Below, in pieces: positions 9,100 through 18,386 of a stretch of 64,000 nucleotides of DNA. The stretch comes from Thermodesulfovibrio yellowstonii (GTDB lineage Bacteria; Nitrospirota; Thermodesulfovibrionia; Thermodesulfovibrionales; Dissulfurispiraceae), in contig DYHD01000001.1 in assembly GCA_020724365.1 (NCBI GenBank), forward strand, positions 67,637-131,636. Reading direction: 5' to 3'. Made by a program: the position numbers and the translations under genes. Position 1 is the stretch's first letter, and every line of letters begins with the position of its first letter. Under the pieces are notes generated by a model. That model ran no database searches and was not told the origin of the DNA. It worked only from the letters and a program-made list of their open reading frames with translations.

Positions 9100-10056
9100 T
9101 TGAAATTATTAGATTTTTACAAAAAAGCTATAAATTTAGGCATTGAAAATGACCCAAGAGGGAAAGATTTTGTTTTAGAAGAATTGTTAATGAGAAAAAG
9201 AGACTATGAAAAATTAAATTCCCGTGAAAAGACTTTCTTCGACATCGAGAGGCTTGAAAATCCTTACCCTGACTCCAGAATTCTGCACGGAGATGGAGGG
9301 CATGAGATTAAAAGCATTTTAGTAGGGGTTGATATTGATGTTGCTGAGATTTTACTTGCTGAGACACTGAAAAATAAACATATCTCGGTTGATGCAATCC
9401 TTTCTCATCATCCAGGAGGCAGAGCATATGCTAGTCTTTATTCTGTTATGCATATGCAGGCAGATATATTACACAAATTTGGTGTTCCAATAAATATAGC
9501 TGAAGGACTTATGGAGAATAGAACTAAGGAAGTAGAGCGGAGATTATCTCCTATTAATCATACTCGAGCTTCAGATGCTGCGAGGCTCCTTGATGTGCCT
9601 TTGTTATGCCTCCATACCCCTTCAGATAATATGGTAGCTACTTATCTTCAGAGATTATTTGATGAAAAAAAACCTTACACCCTTGATGATATTCTGGAGG
9701 CATTGATTGCAATAGATGAATATTCAGAAGGCGAGAGAAATGGTGCGGGCCCGAAGATATTAATTGGCAATAAAAATAGAAAAGCAGGAAAAATTTTTGT
9801 AGATATGACAGGCGGTACGGAAGGCTCAAAAGAGATATTCAATAATATTTCTTTAAGCGGTATCAATACTGTCATTGCTATGCATCTAAGCGAAGAGCAT
9901 AGGACTGAGGCAGAAAAAAACCATCTAAATGTAATTATCGCTGGGCATATTGCGAGTGATAATCTTGGATTAAATCTCTTGCTTGATGGGATTCTCAAGG
10001 AAGAACATATTAAAATCTATGAATGCTCAGGATTCAGACGATTTGCAAGAATCTAA
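9100..10056 (+). CDS. NIF3-like dinuclear-metal protein
   Basis: A 318-residue protein that I place in the NIF3/GTP-cyclohydrolase-I-type-2 superfamily. Near residue 107 it has SHHPGGR, matching the conserved His-His metal site. The C-terminal block has AMHLSEEH and IAGHIASDNLGLNLLLDG, like the family's terminal GH motif. The N-terminal 60 residues are not recognised and the identity to typical NIF3 is weak. Function in the family is unresolved. The start is TTG at 9100 with AAAGGGGTG 6-13 bases upstream. comEB follows 20 bases downstream. Confidence 0.65.
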   Translation: MKLLDFYKKAINLGIENDPRGKDFVLEELLMRKRDYEKLNSREKTFFDIERLENPYPDSRILHGDGGHEIKSILVGVDIDVAEILLAETLKNKHISVDAILSHHPGGRAYASLYSVMHMQADILHKFGVPINIAEGLMENRTKEVERRLSPINHTRASDAARLLDVPLLCLHTPSDNMVATYLQRLFDEKKPYTLDDILEALIAIDEYSEGERNGAGPKILIGNKNRKAGKIFVDMTGGTEGSKEIFNNISLSGINTVIAMHLSEEHRTEAEKNHLNVIIAGHIASDNLGLNLLLDGILKEEHIKIYECSGFRRFARI

Positions 10057-10076
10057 TAAAGTTGAGTTAACCAAAA

Positions 10077-10520
10077 ATGATATTCAGACGACCTACATGG
10101 GATGAATATTTTATTGAAATAGCTAAGGTTGTATCTTCTCGTTCCACCTGCATTAGACGCAGATATGGAGCCGTTATTGTAAAGGATCATGTAATAGTAA
10201 GCACAGGTTACAATGGAGCTCCAAGAGGTTCAATTAATTGTGTTGATTTGCAGATTTGTAAAAGAAAGGAGCTCAATATCCCAGCAGGAGAACGATATGA
10301 ACTCTGTGAAGCAGTTCATGCTGAACAAAATGCAATTATAAATGGCTCTCCTGAAAGGATGAAAGATGCAACCATTTATATTGCAGGATTTGAAGATGAT
10401 AATCACTTTGCAAACAGTGCCCCATGCCTTTTATGTAAGAGAATGATAAAAAATGCTCAGATTAAAGAGATTGTCTATCTCCTTAAAGATGGTAGAATAA
10501 TAAAGGGAGACACCTTTTGA
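10077..10520 (+). CDS. dCMP/cytidine deaminase family protein
   Basis: A zinc-dependent deaminase of 147 residues, most like deoxycytidylate deaminase (ComEB type), which makes dUMP for thymidylate synthesis. The zinc site is complete: HAEQNAI (His plus catalytic Glu, about residues 81-87) and PCLLCK (two Cys, about 114-119). The N-terminal RPTWDEYFIEIAKVVSSRSTC and GAVIVKD, STGYNGAPRG are typical of this branch. There is only a weak ribosome site. It is likely cotranscribed with the NIF3-like gene and ends at a bidirectional hairpin. Confidence 0.92.
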   Translation: MIFRRPTWDEYFIEIAKVVSSRSTCIRRRYGAVIVKDHVIVSTGYNGAPRGSINCVDLQICKRKELNIPAGERYELCEAVHAEQNAIINGSPERMKDATIYIAGFEDDNHFANSAPCLLCKRMIKNAQIKEIVYLLKDGRIIKGDTF

Positions 10521-10530
10521 ATTTTACAGA

Positions 10531-10569
10531 AAACCATAGATTCAAGTTAAAAACTTGAACCCATGGTTT
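10531..10569. terminator. Bidirectional terminator between comEB-like gene and aroF
   Basis: The stem AAACCAT...ATGGTTT encloses TTCAAGTT-AAA-AACTTGAA, with a 3-base internal loop. It sits between two convergent genes and has A/T-rich flanks. Confidence 0.7.
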
Positions 10570-10591
10570 AAACATACGAAATTGTTTATGA

Positions 10592-11611
10592 TTAAATCTC
10601 TCTTCCTGTAGCAATTGCAAAATTTCTAAGCATTTGCAGCATAGAAGCAAATTTCTCTGGAGTTAATGACTGTTGACCATCAGAAAATGCTTTATCAGGG
10701 TCAGGATGGACTTCAATCATGATACCATCTGCACCTGCAGCAACTGCGGCGTAAGACATAGAAGGAACATATTTAGAATATCCTGTTGCATGAGAAGGAT
10801 CGACTATAACTGGCAAGTGGGTTTCCTCTTTAAGGACAGGTATTGCTGACAGATCAAGTGTGTTGCGTGTTTTTGTCTCAAATGTCCTTATCCCTCGTTC
10901 GCAGAGGATGACGGAGCGATTGCTTTCACTCAGTATATACTCAGCACTCATGAGCAATTCTTGAATAGTCATTGACATGCCCCTTTTAAGTAAAACGGGT
11001 TTTTTGAGTTTACCAACCCTTTTCAATAGTTCATAATTTTGCGCGTTTCTCGTTCCAATCTGGAGGATATCTGAATATTCAGCTACAAGTTCTGCTGTTT
11101 CTGGATTTACTACTTCAGTAACAATAGGCAGACCTGATATTTTGCGAGCCTTTGAGAGCAGTTTTAATCCCTCCTTTTTCATTCCTTGAAATGTATAGGG
11201 AGATGTTCTTGGTTTAAATGCTCCGCCTCTCAATATGTCAGCCCCTGCCTCTTTAACTGCTTGAGCCACTTTAATTATCTGTTCTTCATTTTCTACTGCA
11301 CATGGTCCAGCCATAACGACAATTTTACTGCCACCAATAGAAACATTTTCAGATATTTTTATTATGCTTGCTTCTTTCTTTACTTCCTTTGAGGCAAGCT
11401 TATAAGGCTTAAGTATAGGGACTATTTTTTCAACCCCATTCATAGATTCGAGGGATTGAAGAATAAACTTTCCCCTTTCATCCCCAACAGCACCAATAAC
11501 ATCTCTCGTTGTTCCTTGAATTATATGAGGTCTGTAGCCATATTCTTTTATTCGGGATATCACATCTTCTTTCTCCTTCTCAGTTGCATCTGGTTTCATC
11601 ACGATAATCAT
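10592..11611 (-). CDS. aroF: 3-deoxy-7-phosphoheptulonate synthase (DAHP synthase)
   Basis: First enzyme of the shikimate pathway: condenses phosphoenolpyruvate and erythrose 4-phosphate. This 339-residue form has an N-terminal ferredoxin-like domain ([20 protein letters not shown]) of the type that binds aromatic amino acids for feedback. The barrel follows with [56 protein letters not shown] and [15 protein letters not shown] at 11611 is preceded at 5 bases by AAAGGAG; the frame remains open upstream to 11677 but that part lies in the leader hairpin. Expression appears to be controlled by the leader peptide and terminators at 11644-11889. Confidence 0.96.
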   Translation of the reverse strand: MIIVMKPDATEKEKEDVISRIKEYGYRPHIIQGTTRDVIGAVGDERGKFILQSLESMNGVEKIVPILKPYKLASKEVKKEASIIKISENVSIGGSKIVVMAGPCAVENEEQIIKVAQAVKEAGADILRGGAFKPRTSPYTFQGMKKEGLKLLSKARKISGLPIVTEVVNPETAELVAEYSDILQIGTRNAQNYELLKRVGKLKKPVLLKRGMSMTIQELLMSAEYILSESNRSVILCERGIRTFETKTRNTLDLSAIPVLKEETHLPVIVDPSHATGYSKYVPSMSYAAVAAGADGIMIEVHPDPDKAFSDGQQSLTPEKFASMLQMLRNFAIATGREI

Positions 11612-11643
11612 CATAGCTCCTTTCGATTTTGAACCAAAAGAAA

Positions 11644-11666
11644 AGCCGAGGGTTATGCCCTCGGCT
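11644..11666 (-). terminator. Second terminator-like hairpin in the aroF leader
   Basis: On the minus strand, AGCCGAGGG and CCCTCGGCT form a perfect 9-bp stem with a 5-base loop, followed by TTTTCTTTT. It lies 33 bases upstream of the aroF start codon, so it would control readthrough into aroF. Confidence 0.7.
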
Positions 11667-11675
11667 ATGCATTTC

Positions 11676-11718
11676 AAAAAAATTAAAACCGGGGGCGACC
11701 CTTTGTCTATCCCCGGTT
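11676..11718 (-). terminator. Intrinsic terminator (attenuator) in the aroF leader
   Basis: On the minus strand, AACCGGGG pairs with CCCCGGTT (11687-11718; 8 bp, GC-rich), then TTAATTTTTTT follows. Its loop contains GATAGAC, complementary to GTCTATC just after the Phe codons of the leader ORF, so an alternative antiterminator pairing is possible. Confidence 0.75.
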
Positions 11719-11740
11719 CATGATTTATTTTAAGAGTTTT

Positions 11741-11854
11741 TTATATATCCTCTAAAATCAACCATCTACCAAAGATAGACGGCGTAAAGAAAAAGAAGAA
11801 TAAGCTGCGCCAGCAGCAGTAGAGGTTAAAATTGAGGATAATTTTTATTTGCAT
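11741..11854 (-). CDS. Phenylalanine-rich leader peptide for aroF
   Basis: A 37-codon ORF in the aroF 5' leader that reads five Phe codons in a row (TTC TTC TTT TTC TTT, 11786-11800). It also has two further Phe, a Tyr, two Trp and two Cys codons, and ends TAA at 11741-11743. Immediately after the Phe run, CCGTCTATC and GGTAGATGG (11762-11782) can pair as a pause-type hairpin. This is the layout of ribosome-mediated attenuation: slow Phe-tRNA supply would stall the ribosome and prevent terminator folding. The ATG has no ribosome site, but a good promoter places the transcript start at or beside it, so it may be read leaderless; initiation at a later codon is possible. I have no homolog evidence. 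Confidence 0.6.
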   Translation of the reverse strand: MQIKIILNFNLYCCWRSLFFFFFTPSIFGRWLILEDI

Positions 11855-11860
11855 ATAATT

Positions 11861-11889
11861 ATATAAACTATTTCAGATGCTTATGTCAA
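11861..11889 (-). promoter_or_regulatory. Sigma-70-type promoter for the aroF leader
   Basis: On the minus strand, consensus TTGACA (11884-11889) is followed after exactly 17 bases by TTATAT (11861-11866). Transcription would begin about 6-7 bases later, at the A of the leader ORF ATG (11854). Confidence 0.65.
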
Positions 11890-11986
11890 GTGAACTATTG
11901 CTGACCATAGTTCCATTGCCTTTTATCCCCTTTGACAAGAGGTTCAAGACTTATCTTAAATTTTTAGCGGACAATAGCAATAGTGT

Positions 11987-11992
11987 TATAAT
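11987..11992 (+). promoter_or_regulatory. -10 element for the otsA operon
   Basis: A perfect TATAAT lies 7 bases before the ATG at 12000. The -35 region (near 11964) is poor. No ribosome site lies between it and the ATG, so a leaderless mRNA is suggested. Confidence 0.5.
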
Positions 11993-11999
11993 ATTATTA

Positions 12000-14237
12000 A
12001 TGAAATTAACCTTCAGACTTATTGTTTCTCTTTTCATTGGTATCACGCTTGTTGTAACAATCTTTTCTTTTATTCAGATAAAGGATGAAAAAAACAGGCT
12101 TCAGGCAGATATTGAACGAAGAAGTATAATACTTGCAGAGAGCCTAAGAGAGTCTGTTGTAACACTGGTTGAAACAGCACGGACAGAAAGATTAAATCGC
12201 CTTGTAGAAAAATTCGGCAACCGTGAAAGATTAAAAGGTGTTGCTGTTTTTGATGCATCAGGAAATATTATATCTTTAAACTCTTTTCTTAAATCCCATA
12301 TATCAAAAACACCTGTTGAGGTGGTTAATGTTCTTGCTGAAAAATCTCCTAAATCTATGCTTATAAAGATTGATAAAGAAAAAATTTACCTTTATGTCAT
12401 ACCAATATTTTCAGATACATTTGAAGAAAAACCTCTCATTGGTGCTTTAGCTGTTTTTCAGGATGCTTCATACATTGATATAAGGCTTAAAGAAATATGG
12501 AAACAGAACATGATTCGTTTACTATCATTAACTGTTTCAATTGTTGCAATCTCACTCCTGGTAATTAAATGGAATATTACAGGGCCGGTGGCTCGTATGG
12601 CTGAATGGCTCAAGGAATTAAGAACAGGAAAGATAAAAAATCCTCCTGCTGATATGTCTGTTAAGGGTGATGTTCTTGCTCCGTTAGTAAATGAGGTGAC
12701 AACCCTTATTAAAACGCTTTCAATGGTCAGGGCAAAAGCTGAAGAGGAGGAAAAACTTAAAGCAGTTACAGATTCTTTATGGACTGCTGAGAGGCTTAAG
12801 GGGTTTATCAGAGAGGAGTTAGGAGATAAAAAATTATTCCTTCTTTCAAATAGAGAACCCTATATGCATGTAAGAGATGGAGAAAACATAAAATGCGTTG
12901 TTCCTGCAGGAGGACTTGTTACAGCACTTGACCCTGTGATGAAAGCCTGTGATGGAGTATGGATTGCGCACGGAGCAGGTGATGCAGACAGGGAGGTTGT
13001 TGACAAAGATGATAAAATCAGAGTGCCACCTGAAAAACCATCTTATACACTAAAAAGAGTATGGCTTACAAAGGATGAAGAAAAAAGATATTACTATGGA
13101 TTTTCTAACGAGGGACTGTGGCCATTGTGTCATATAACCTATGTAAGACCGGCTTTCAGACAGGATGATTGGATTGAATATCAAAGGGTGAATGAAAAAT
13201 TCGCAGATGCCTTACTTGATGAGATAAAATATGAAGATACCCCGCTTGTCCTTGTTCAGGATTATCAGCTTGCACTCGTTCCTCTTTTAATAAAACAGAA
13301 AAGACCTGATGCTAGGATAGCCTTATTCTGGCACATCCCCTGGCCCAATCCTGAAGTGTTTGGCATTTGTCCATGGGCAAGAGAAATTCTTATTGGTATG
13401 CTCGGTGCTGATTTGATAGGATTTCATATTCAGTTTTACTGCAACAATTTCCTTGACACCGTTGACAGATTCCTTGAGTCAAAGATAGATTGGGAACATT
13501 TTTCAATAGAAAGAAGAGGACAGATTACCACTATAAAGCCTTTCCCAATAAGCGTGAGTGTGGAGGATTTTGATGAGGATATTGAAAATAAAGATGAAAT
13601 GAGGAGAAAACTCCTCAAGGAACTTGGGGTAAAAGCAGAATACATTGGTGTAGGAGTTGACAGAATTGATTATACAAAGGGGATTCTTGAAAGATTTCTT
13701 GGCATTGAAAGATTTTTAGAAAAATACCCTCAATTTATAGGTAAATTCAGCTTTGTGCAGTTTGGTTCCCCAAGCAGAACTCATATAAAACATTACAGGG
13801 AGATTATGGATGCAGTTGAAGAAGTTGCTGATAGGATTAACTGGAAATTTCAGAGCAATAATTATAAACCTATAATATTTCTTAAAGGCTATCATCCTCA
13901 CTCAAAAATTATACCTTTTTATAAAATTGCAGATTTATGCAAGGTAACCTCACTTCATGATGGAATGAATCTTGTTGCAAAGGAGTTTATTGCTTCAAGG
14001 GATAGTGATGATGGCGTTCTTATTTTAAGCCAGTTTGCAGGCGCATCCAGAGAGCTTAAAGATGCTATTTTAATTAATCCCTATGACATAGAGAGCATAG
14101 CAGATGCAATATATGTGGCTTTAACAATGGATGAAGAAGAAAAAAAGGAAAGAATGCGGAAGATGAGGAGTTTTGTTAAGGAAAGAAATATCTATCGCTG
14201 GACAAAAGACCTGATAGCATCATTGGTAAGACTGTAA
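12000..14237 (+). CDS. Membrane-anchored HAMP-trehalose-6-phosphate synthase fusion
   Basis: A 745-residue protein that joins a sensor-like membrane module to a GT20 glycosyltransferase. Membrane helix 1 is at about 7-25, an extracytoplasmic region at 26-175, helix 2 at about 176-196, and a HAMP-type segment (begins [18 protein letters not shown]) to about 255. The OtsA domain runs from about 290 to the end: [64 protein letters not shown] and [10 protein letters not shown]. It should make trehalose-6-P from UDP-glucose and glucose-6-P; glucosylglycerol-P synthase is the main alternative. ATG 12000 is preferred to an in-frame ATG at 11877, which would run through the aroF promoter. otsB follows after 1 base. 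Confidence 0.85.
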   Translation: MKLTFRLIVSLFIGITLVVTIFSFIQIKDEKNRLQADIERRSIILAESLRESVVTLVETARTERLNRLVEKFGNRERLKGVAVFDASGNIISLNSFLKSHISKTPVEVVNVLAEKSPKSMLIKIDKEKIYLYVIPIFSDTFEEKPLIGALAVFQDASYIDIRLKEIWKQNMIRLLSLTVSIVAISLLVIKWNITGPVARMAEWLKELRTGKIKNPPADMSVKGDVLAPLVNEVTTLIKTLSMVRAKAEEEEKLKAVTDSLWTAERLKGFIREELGDKKLFLLSNREPYMHVRDGENIKCVVPAGGLVTALDPVMKACDGVWIAHGAGDADREVVDKDDKIRVPPEKPSYTLKRVWLTKDEEKRYYYGFSNEGLWPLCHITYVRPAFRQDDWIEYQRVNEKFADALLDEIKYEDTPLVLVQDYQLALVPLLIKQKRPDARIALFWHIPWPNPEVFGICPWAREILIGMLGADLIGFHIQFYCNNFLDTVDRFLESKIDWEHFSIERRGQITTIKPFPISVSVEDFDEDIENKDEMRRKLLKELGVKAEYIGVGVDRIDYTKGILERFLGIERFLEKYPQFIGKFSFVQFGSPSRTHIKHYREIMDAVEEVADRINWKFQSNNYKPIIFLKGYHPHSKIIPFYKIADLCKVTSLHDGMNLVAKEFIASRDSDDGVLILSQFAGASRELKDAILINPYDIESIADAIYVALTMDEEEKKERMRKMRSFVKERNIYRWTKDLIASLVRL

Positions 14238-14238
14238 A

Positions 14239-15009
14239 ATGCCAGAGTATCTTTTTCATTCAAACTGGCTTGAACTAATAAAAAAAGAAAAATCGTTTCT
14301 TTTCTTTGATTTTGACGGAACTCTTGTGCCTATAATGAAAAATCCAAAAGATTGCTATTTATCAGATAATGTAAGAGAGAGCCTTTATAAACTTAAAGAC
14401 AAAATAAAAATAGGAATAATAAGCGGTAGAGATTTAAGGGACTTAAAAAAGAGAGTTTCAGTTGAAGGTATATATTATAGTGGAAGCCATGGATTACAGA
14501 TAGAGGGTCCCGATATAAAATATACTAGTCCCGATGCTTACAGGTTGAAGCCTTATATAGATGAAATTTACAGTAAGGTTAAAAGTGTATCTAAGAGGTT
14601 CGCAGGAGCTTTAGTTGAGAAAAAACCACTTTCCTTTACTCTTCACTATCGTCAGGTGGAGAACAAACCAAGGAAAGAGATGAAAAGGCTTTTTTTTGAT
14701 ATCATCAATTATTCCAGAGGAAATAATATAAAAGTTTTAAATGGAAAAATGATCTTTGAAGTATTGCCAGCAATTGATTGGAATAAGGGCACGGCAGTTT
14801 CATTGATGATAAAAAGTTTTAACAAAAAAATTTTACCAACTTTTATTGGTGATGATATCACAGATGAGACGGTTTTTAGTGAAATTAAAGATCAAGGATT
14901 AACAGTTAAAATAGGTTATTCAAAAAAGACAGTGGCAAAATATTTTCTCAGAAATCAGACAGAAGTTTATAAACTTATTAAAATTATGAAAGAGGGTTTA
15001 AATGTTTGA
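14239..15009 (+). CDS. otsB: Trehalose-6-phosphate phosphatase
   Basis: A HAD-superfamily phosphatase of 256 residues that would remove phosphate from the sugar made by the preceding OtsA fusion. Motif 1 is FFDFDGTLVP (nucleophile and acid Asp at about 24 and 26), then GIISGRDLRDL and YSGSHGLQIEGP. The late motif FIGDDITDETVF completes the active site. The start is ATG one base after the otsA stop, and the end overlaps mscS by 8 bases, so all are translated from one message. Confidence 0.92.
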   Translation: MPEYLFHSNWLELIKKEKSFLFFDFDGTLVPIMKNPKDCYLSDNVRESLYKLKDKIKIGIISGRDLRDLKKRVSVEGIYYSGSHGLQIEGPDIKYTSPDAYRLKPYIDEIYSKVKSVSKRFAGALVEKKPLSFTLHYRQVENKPRKEMKRLFFDIINYSRGNNIKVLNGKMIFEVLPAIDWNKGTAVSLMIKSFNKKILPTFIGDDITDETVFSEIKDQGLTVKIGYSKKTVAKYFLRNQTEVYKLIKIMKEGLNV

Positions 15010-16396
15010 TTGGTTTGAGAAAGACTGGTTGTCTGTATTTGTTCCGTTAATAGTATTTATAACCTTTACTGTTTTAGCTTTTTGGATAAGATTTAAATTT
15101 TCTAAATATATTAATTCTAAGCTGGAACAAATAAAATGGGCAGAGAAAGATATACTGCTTTCAAATCTTACAATTATAGTGTTTTACTGGATTTTAATCT
15201 TAGGAACCTATACAGCAGTTGAAATCTCTCCAATTAAAGGCTCTCTTTATATCTTTATAACAAGAGTTCTCCTAACAGTATTTTTTGTGTCTTTAGTATA
15301 TGTTTTTTACGGAGTGATTACAGGAATTTTAAATTTTTACTCTACTAAAATTAAGAAACCTCTGTTCACATCATTTCAGAGGTTGAAAACTGCTTTAACT
15401 ATAATTTTCATAGCAATCGGTATTTTAATACTTTTTGAAATCTGGAAATTTCCCACAACTCCTTTTATTCTTTTTATAATTCTTGGCTCAGCAATTGCAG
15501 TTTTTGCATTCAGGGATAATTTTTCAAACTTAATAGCAGGTTTTGAAATCATTAATAGTGAAATAATTAAAAAAGGAGACTACATAAAACTTGAAACAGG
15601 AGAAGAAGGGACAGTTTTAAATGTCACATGGAGGCATACAGAGATAAAAGGATTTGAGGAAAAAATAATTTTAATACCTAACAGCAGATTTATTAAAGTC
15701 AAACTGGAAATTTTCAGAAAACCTCCTAAAAAAGCAAAAGAACCCTTTCGTTTTTATACGAGGCTTAATACAAAAAAACTTACAGGATTAAAGGCAAAAA
15801 ACCTGATGGAATTATTAAAATATATAAAAGAAGTACCAGACTCTGTTATTTTCTATCATACCCATGACTTTATTGAGGAGTATCATTATCTTATCCCTCA
15901 GCCATCTAATGAATTTGCCCTCTGGGTTGGAAATATTCTTGGATATGAAGCTCTTTCTGAAAAGCTTTCTACAATTGATATATTTGAGTTTTCAAGCATT
16001 GGAGAATTAAGAAGAAGAATAGCTGATATACTGGAAGAATACATAAATAACAATCCCAGTGATAATAACTGTAGAGAAGGGGAGGAGTTTCATTTCATAA
16101 AATCTGTAAGTGTAATTATGCCTACACCTTATATTGCCCATGATTTAAGAGAATTTGTGCAGATTTTAAGGTTTATAAGCCCTAATTCTTTATTTTTCCA
16201 TATATATGAGGCAAAATTAAGAGTTGGTAAAATTGCAAATGATTTTTCACTGTGGCTAAGTGAAAGTCTTGCTGAGGAAAGGCTTGTAGAAAGTATTACG
16301 AGGATAGACCCCTATATGCTCACAATTGAAGGTGTAAGGGAAAAAATTATTTCCACGGTTGAAAGCTATCTTGAAACGGAGGGAGTAGGTGAATAA
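15002..16396 (+). CDS. MscS-family mechanosensitive channel
   Basis: A 464-residue small-conductance channel homolog of the inner membrane. There are about five hydrophobic helices in the first 175 residues. The pore/beta-domain signature is FRDNFSNLIAGFEIINSE, followed by KKGDYIKLETGEEGTVLNVTW and ILIPNSRFI. The C-terminal region (about 250-464) is much longer than in E. coli MscS and is not recognised; it could be a regulatory domain. It overlaps otsB by 8 bases and the following glycosyltransferase by 8. Its place in a compatible-solute operon fits a role in turgor release or osmotic sensing. Confidence 0.9.
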   Translation: MFDWFEKDWLSVFVPLIVFITFTVLAFWIRFKFSKYINSKLEQIKWAEKDILLSNLTIIVFYWILILGTYTAVEISPIKGSLYIFITRVLLTVFFVSLVYVFYGVITGILNFYSTKIKKPLFTSFQRLKTALTIIFIAIGILILFEIWKFPTTPFILFIILGSAIAVFAFRDNFSNLIAGFEIINSEIIKKGDYIKLETGEEGTVLNVTWRHTEIKGFEEKIILIPNSRFIKVKLEIFRKPPKKAKEPFRFYTRLNTKKLTGLKAKNLMELLKYIKEVPDSVIFYHTHDFIEEYHYLIPQPSNEFALWVGNILGYEALSEKLSTIDIFEFSSIGELRRRIADILEEYINNNPSDNNCREGEEFHFIKSVSVIMPTPYIAHDLREFVQILRFISPNSLFFHIYEAKLRVGKIANDFSLWLSESLAEERLVESITRIDPYMLTIEGVREKIISTVESYLETEGVGE

Positions 16397-17633
16397 AGAG
16401 CCGCAGGCTACGAGACCTAAGCTTAGAGATTATGAGCCGATAATTGGAATATCTGCCATTGAAGAGCTAAAAATTCTTGCAGATAAACTTTCAGGGAAAA
16501 AGGTTCAGAATATTAATTCAACATACATTGGTGGAGGAGTTGCTGAGATTCTCGCAAGAATGGTTCCATTTCTCAATGAACTTGGGGTAGATACAAAATG
16601 GAGCGTGATTAAAGGAGACAATGAATTTTTCAACATAACAAAAAAATTTCATAATGCCCTTCATGGTAAAAAAGAGGAATTCACAGAAAGTGAATTTGAA
16701 TATTTTCTTGAAGTAAACAGGAGAAATTCGGAAGAACTTTACTTTTCAGGAGATGTAATTTTTGTTCATGACCCTCAACCTATTGCACTTATTCAAAAAC
16801 GGAATGAAGTAGGGGAAAAATGGATATGGCGCTGCCATATTGATGTCTCAAACCCTGATGAAAAAGTATGGAATTTCATTAAAGATTATGTTGAAAAATA
16901 TGATGCAGCAGTTTTTTCTGCTCCAAACTTTGCAAAGATGCTTAAAATCGGAATGTTCTTAATATATCCATCAATAGACCCCTTAAGTAACAAAAATAAG
17001 CAACTTTCTGAGGAGCAGATTAATGCTGTTTTAGATAAATACGGAATTGATAAAAAAAAGCCTATAATTCTTCAGGTTTCAAGATTTGATTATCTTAAAG
17101 ACCCTGTTGGTGTTATAAAAGCCTTTGAGATGGTAAGAAAAACTATGCCATGCCAGTTGATTCTTGCAGGAGGAACAGCCACTGATGACCCTGAATCAGA
17201 TAAAGTTCTAACAGAGGTTAAGGAGGTAGCTGGAAAAAATCCTGATATACATATACTTCTTCTACCACCTGACAGAGATATAGAAATAAATGCCCTGCAG
17301 AGAGCTGCAACAGTAATTGTTCAGAAATCAATCAAAGAAGGCTTTGGATTAACCGTGACAGAGGCATTATGGAAAGGTAAACCCATTGTTGCCTCAGCTG
17401 TTGGTGGAATTCTGCTTCAGGTAAAACACAAAATTACAGGTATGCTATGTCATTCAATAGAAGGCGCTGCCTATGCAATAAGAACCCTTTTAACAAATCC
17501 AGAACATGCCCAGTGGCTTGGTAAAAATGGATATGACCATGTAAAGCAAAACTTTTTAATAACAAGACATCTTAAGGACTATTTGCTTGTGTTTCTTTCT
17601 CAGTATTATAAGGATGAACTGATATATCTTTAA
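16389..17633 (+). CDS. TreT-like trehalose synthase (GT4 glycosyltransferase)
   Basis: A 414-residue retaining glycosyltransferase of the GT4 family, close in pattern to trehalose glycosyltransferring synthase TreT (NDP-glucose plus glucose to trehalose). Supporting segments are NSTYIGGGVAEILARMVPFL near the N-terminus, the TreT-type KWIWRCHIDVSNPDE, the donor-site LQVSRFDYLKDP, and the E-x7-E motif in SIKEGFGLTVTEALWKGKP. Starts at GTG 16389 inside the end of mscS. With OtsA/OtsB the operon would hold two independent routes to trehalose; a glucosyl-transfer to another acceptor remains possible. Confidence 0.82.
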   Translation: MNKEPQATRPKLRDYEPIIGISAIEELKILADKLSGKKVQNINSTYIGGGVAEILARMVPFLNELGVDTKWSVIKGDNEFFNITKKFHNALHGKKEEFTESEFEYFLEVNRRNSEELYFSGDVIFVHDPQPIALIQKRNEVGEKWIWRCHIDVSNPDEKVWNFIKDYVEKYDAAVFSAPNFAKMLKIGMFLIYPSIDPLSNKNKQLSEEQINAVLDKYGIDKKKPIILQVSRFDYLKDPVGVIKAFEMVRKTMPCQLILAGGTATDDPESDKVLTEVKEVAGKNPDIHILLLPPDRDIEINALQRAATVIVQKSIKEGFGLTVTEALWKGKPIVASAVGGILLQVKHKITGMLCHSIEGAAYAIRTLLTNPEHAQWLGKNGYDHVKQNFLITRHLKDYLLVFLSQYYKDELIYL

Positions 17634-17763
17634 TAATTCACATATCAATTTTCTCACATAATATTACCGGCGATCACTACTGTCCTATTAAAATATAGAT
17701 AATTGTAGGTCGGGTTCTCTTACTTTAATGATAAGGAGATTCTGACTAAACACATTTGTTTTA

Positions 17764-18156
17764 CTAAACAGAAATTGCATCTAAAAAGACTTGCACGCCT
17801 CTCATAGCTCCTGCATTCAAGAGCAAAGGGCAATGGAAATTGGCAATTATTTCCTCTCCTTGTCTTCTTAGGATGACCAAAACAGCGAGGTCATTATCAT
17901 CAACGAGATTAAGCAGATGCTTTGTGGTATCATCGAGTGAAATTTTGAAGTCTGGTTTTAGTAAATGGGGTTCAACCACAATGAATGCTACATCTGAGTC
18001 ATCCACTGCCTGCAGCCATTTTAAGGCTGTATCTTTATAGTCCATCAAAATATACCTTTTGATATCAGGAAATCCGGGTATGCCTTCAGGAAAATATATT
18101 ATTTTATCCTCTGCAATCTTGATTAAGCCAAACCTTGAAGTCTCAAAATTAATCAT
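17764..18156 (-). CDS. fliW: Flagellar assembly factor FliW
   Basis: A 130-residue FliW, the flagellin chaperone that also antagonises CsrA. The motif IIYFPEGIPGFPDIKRYILMD at residues about 20-40 (given as one conserved stretch, key residues FPEGIPGF) and the ending FHCPLLLNA-RGVQVF are typical. The start overlaps csrA by 8 bases; this fliW-csrA pairing is the classic partner-switch module that couples flagellin level to translation. Last gene of the flagellar run. Confidence 0.95.
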   Translation of the reverse strand: MINFETSRFGLIKIAEDKIIYFPEGIPGFPDIKRYILMDYKDTALKWLQAVDDSDVAFIVVEPHLLKPDFKISLDDTTKHLLNLVDDNDLAVLVILRRQGEEIIANFHCPLLLNAGAMRGVQVFLDAISV

Positions 18157-18382
18157 CTCTTTTAAAAACCTCTTTTAGCTTTGTAAATTCATCTACACTC
18201 AGTGAAGATGCAAGTATATTTTCTGATTTGATTTTGTCATATAGTTCTTTACGATAAATTTTCATTGCTGAAGGGGCTTCAATGCCAAGTTTGACATGAG
18301 TGGCATTAACATCTATAACGGTAATCGTGATATCGTCGCCGATTTTTATAGATTCGGATATTTTTCTGGTGAGAACGAGCAT
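18149..18382 (-). CDS. csrA: Carbon storage regulator CsrA
   Basis: A 77-residue RNA-binding translational repressor. The beginning LVLTRKISESIKIGDDITI and VKLGIEAPSAMKIYRKELYDKI are diagnostic. It is slightly longer than the 61-residue E. coli protein, as in flagellar-locus CsrA of many species. It sits 4 bases after flgL and overlaps fliW. It probably represses flagellin mRNA and is titrated by FliW. Confidence 0.97.
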   Translation of the reverse strand: MLVLTRKISESIKIGDDITITVIDVNATHVKLGIEAPSAMKIYRKELYDKIKSENILASSLSVDEFTKLKEVFKRDD

Positions 18383-18386
18383 TAGA

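Noticed and set aside
11612-11677. N-terminal extension of AroF from an upstream ATG
   Set aside because: The extension would be encoded by the attenuator hairpin; the internal ATG has AAAGGAG and matches family starts.
11877-11999. Longer OtsA start at 11877
   Set aside because: It overlaps the divergent aroF promoter, and the membrane helix begins properly at the later ATG next to TATAAT.
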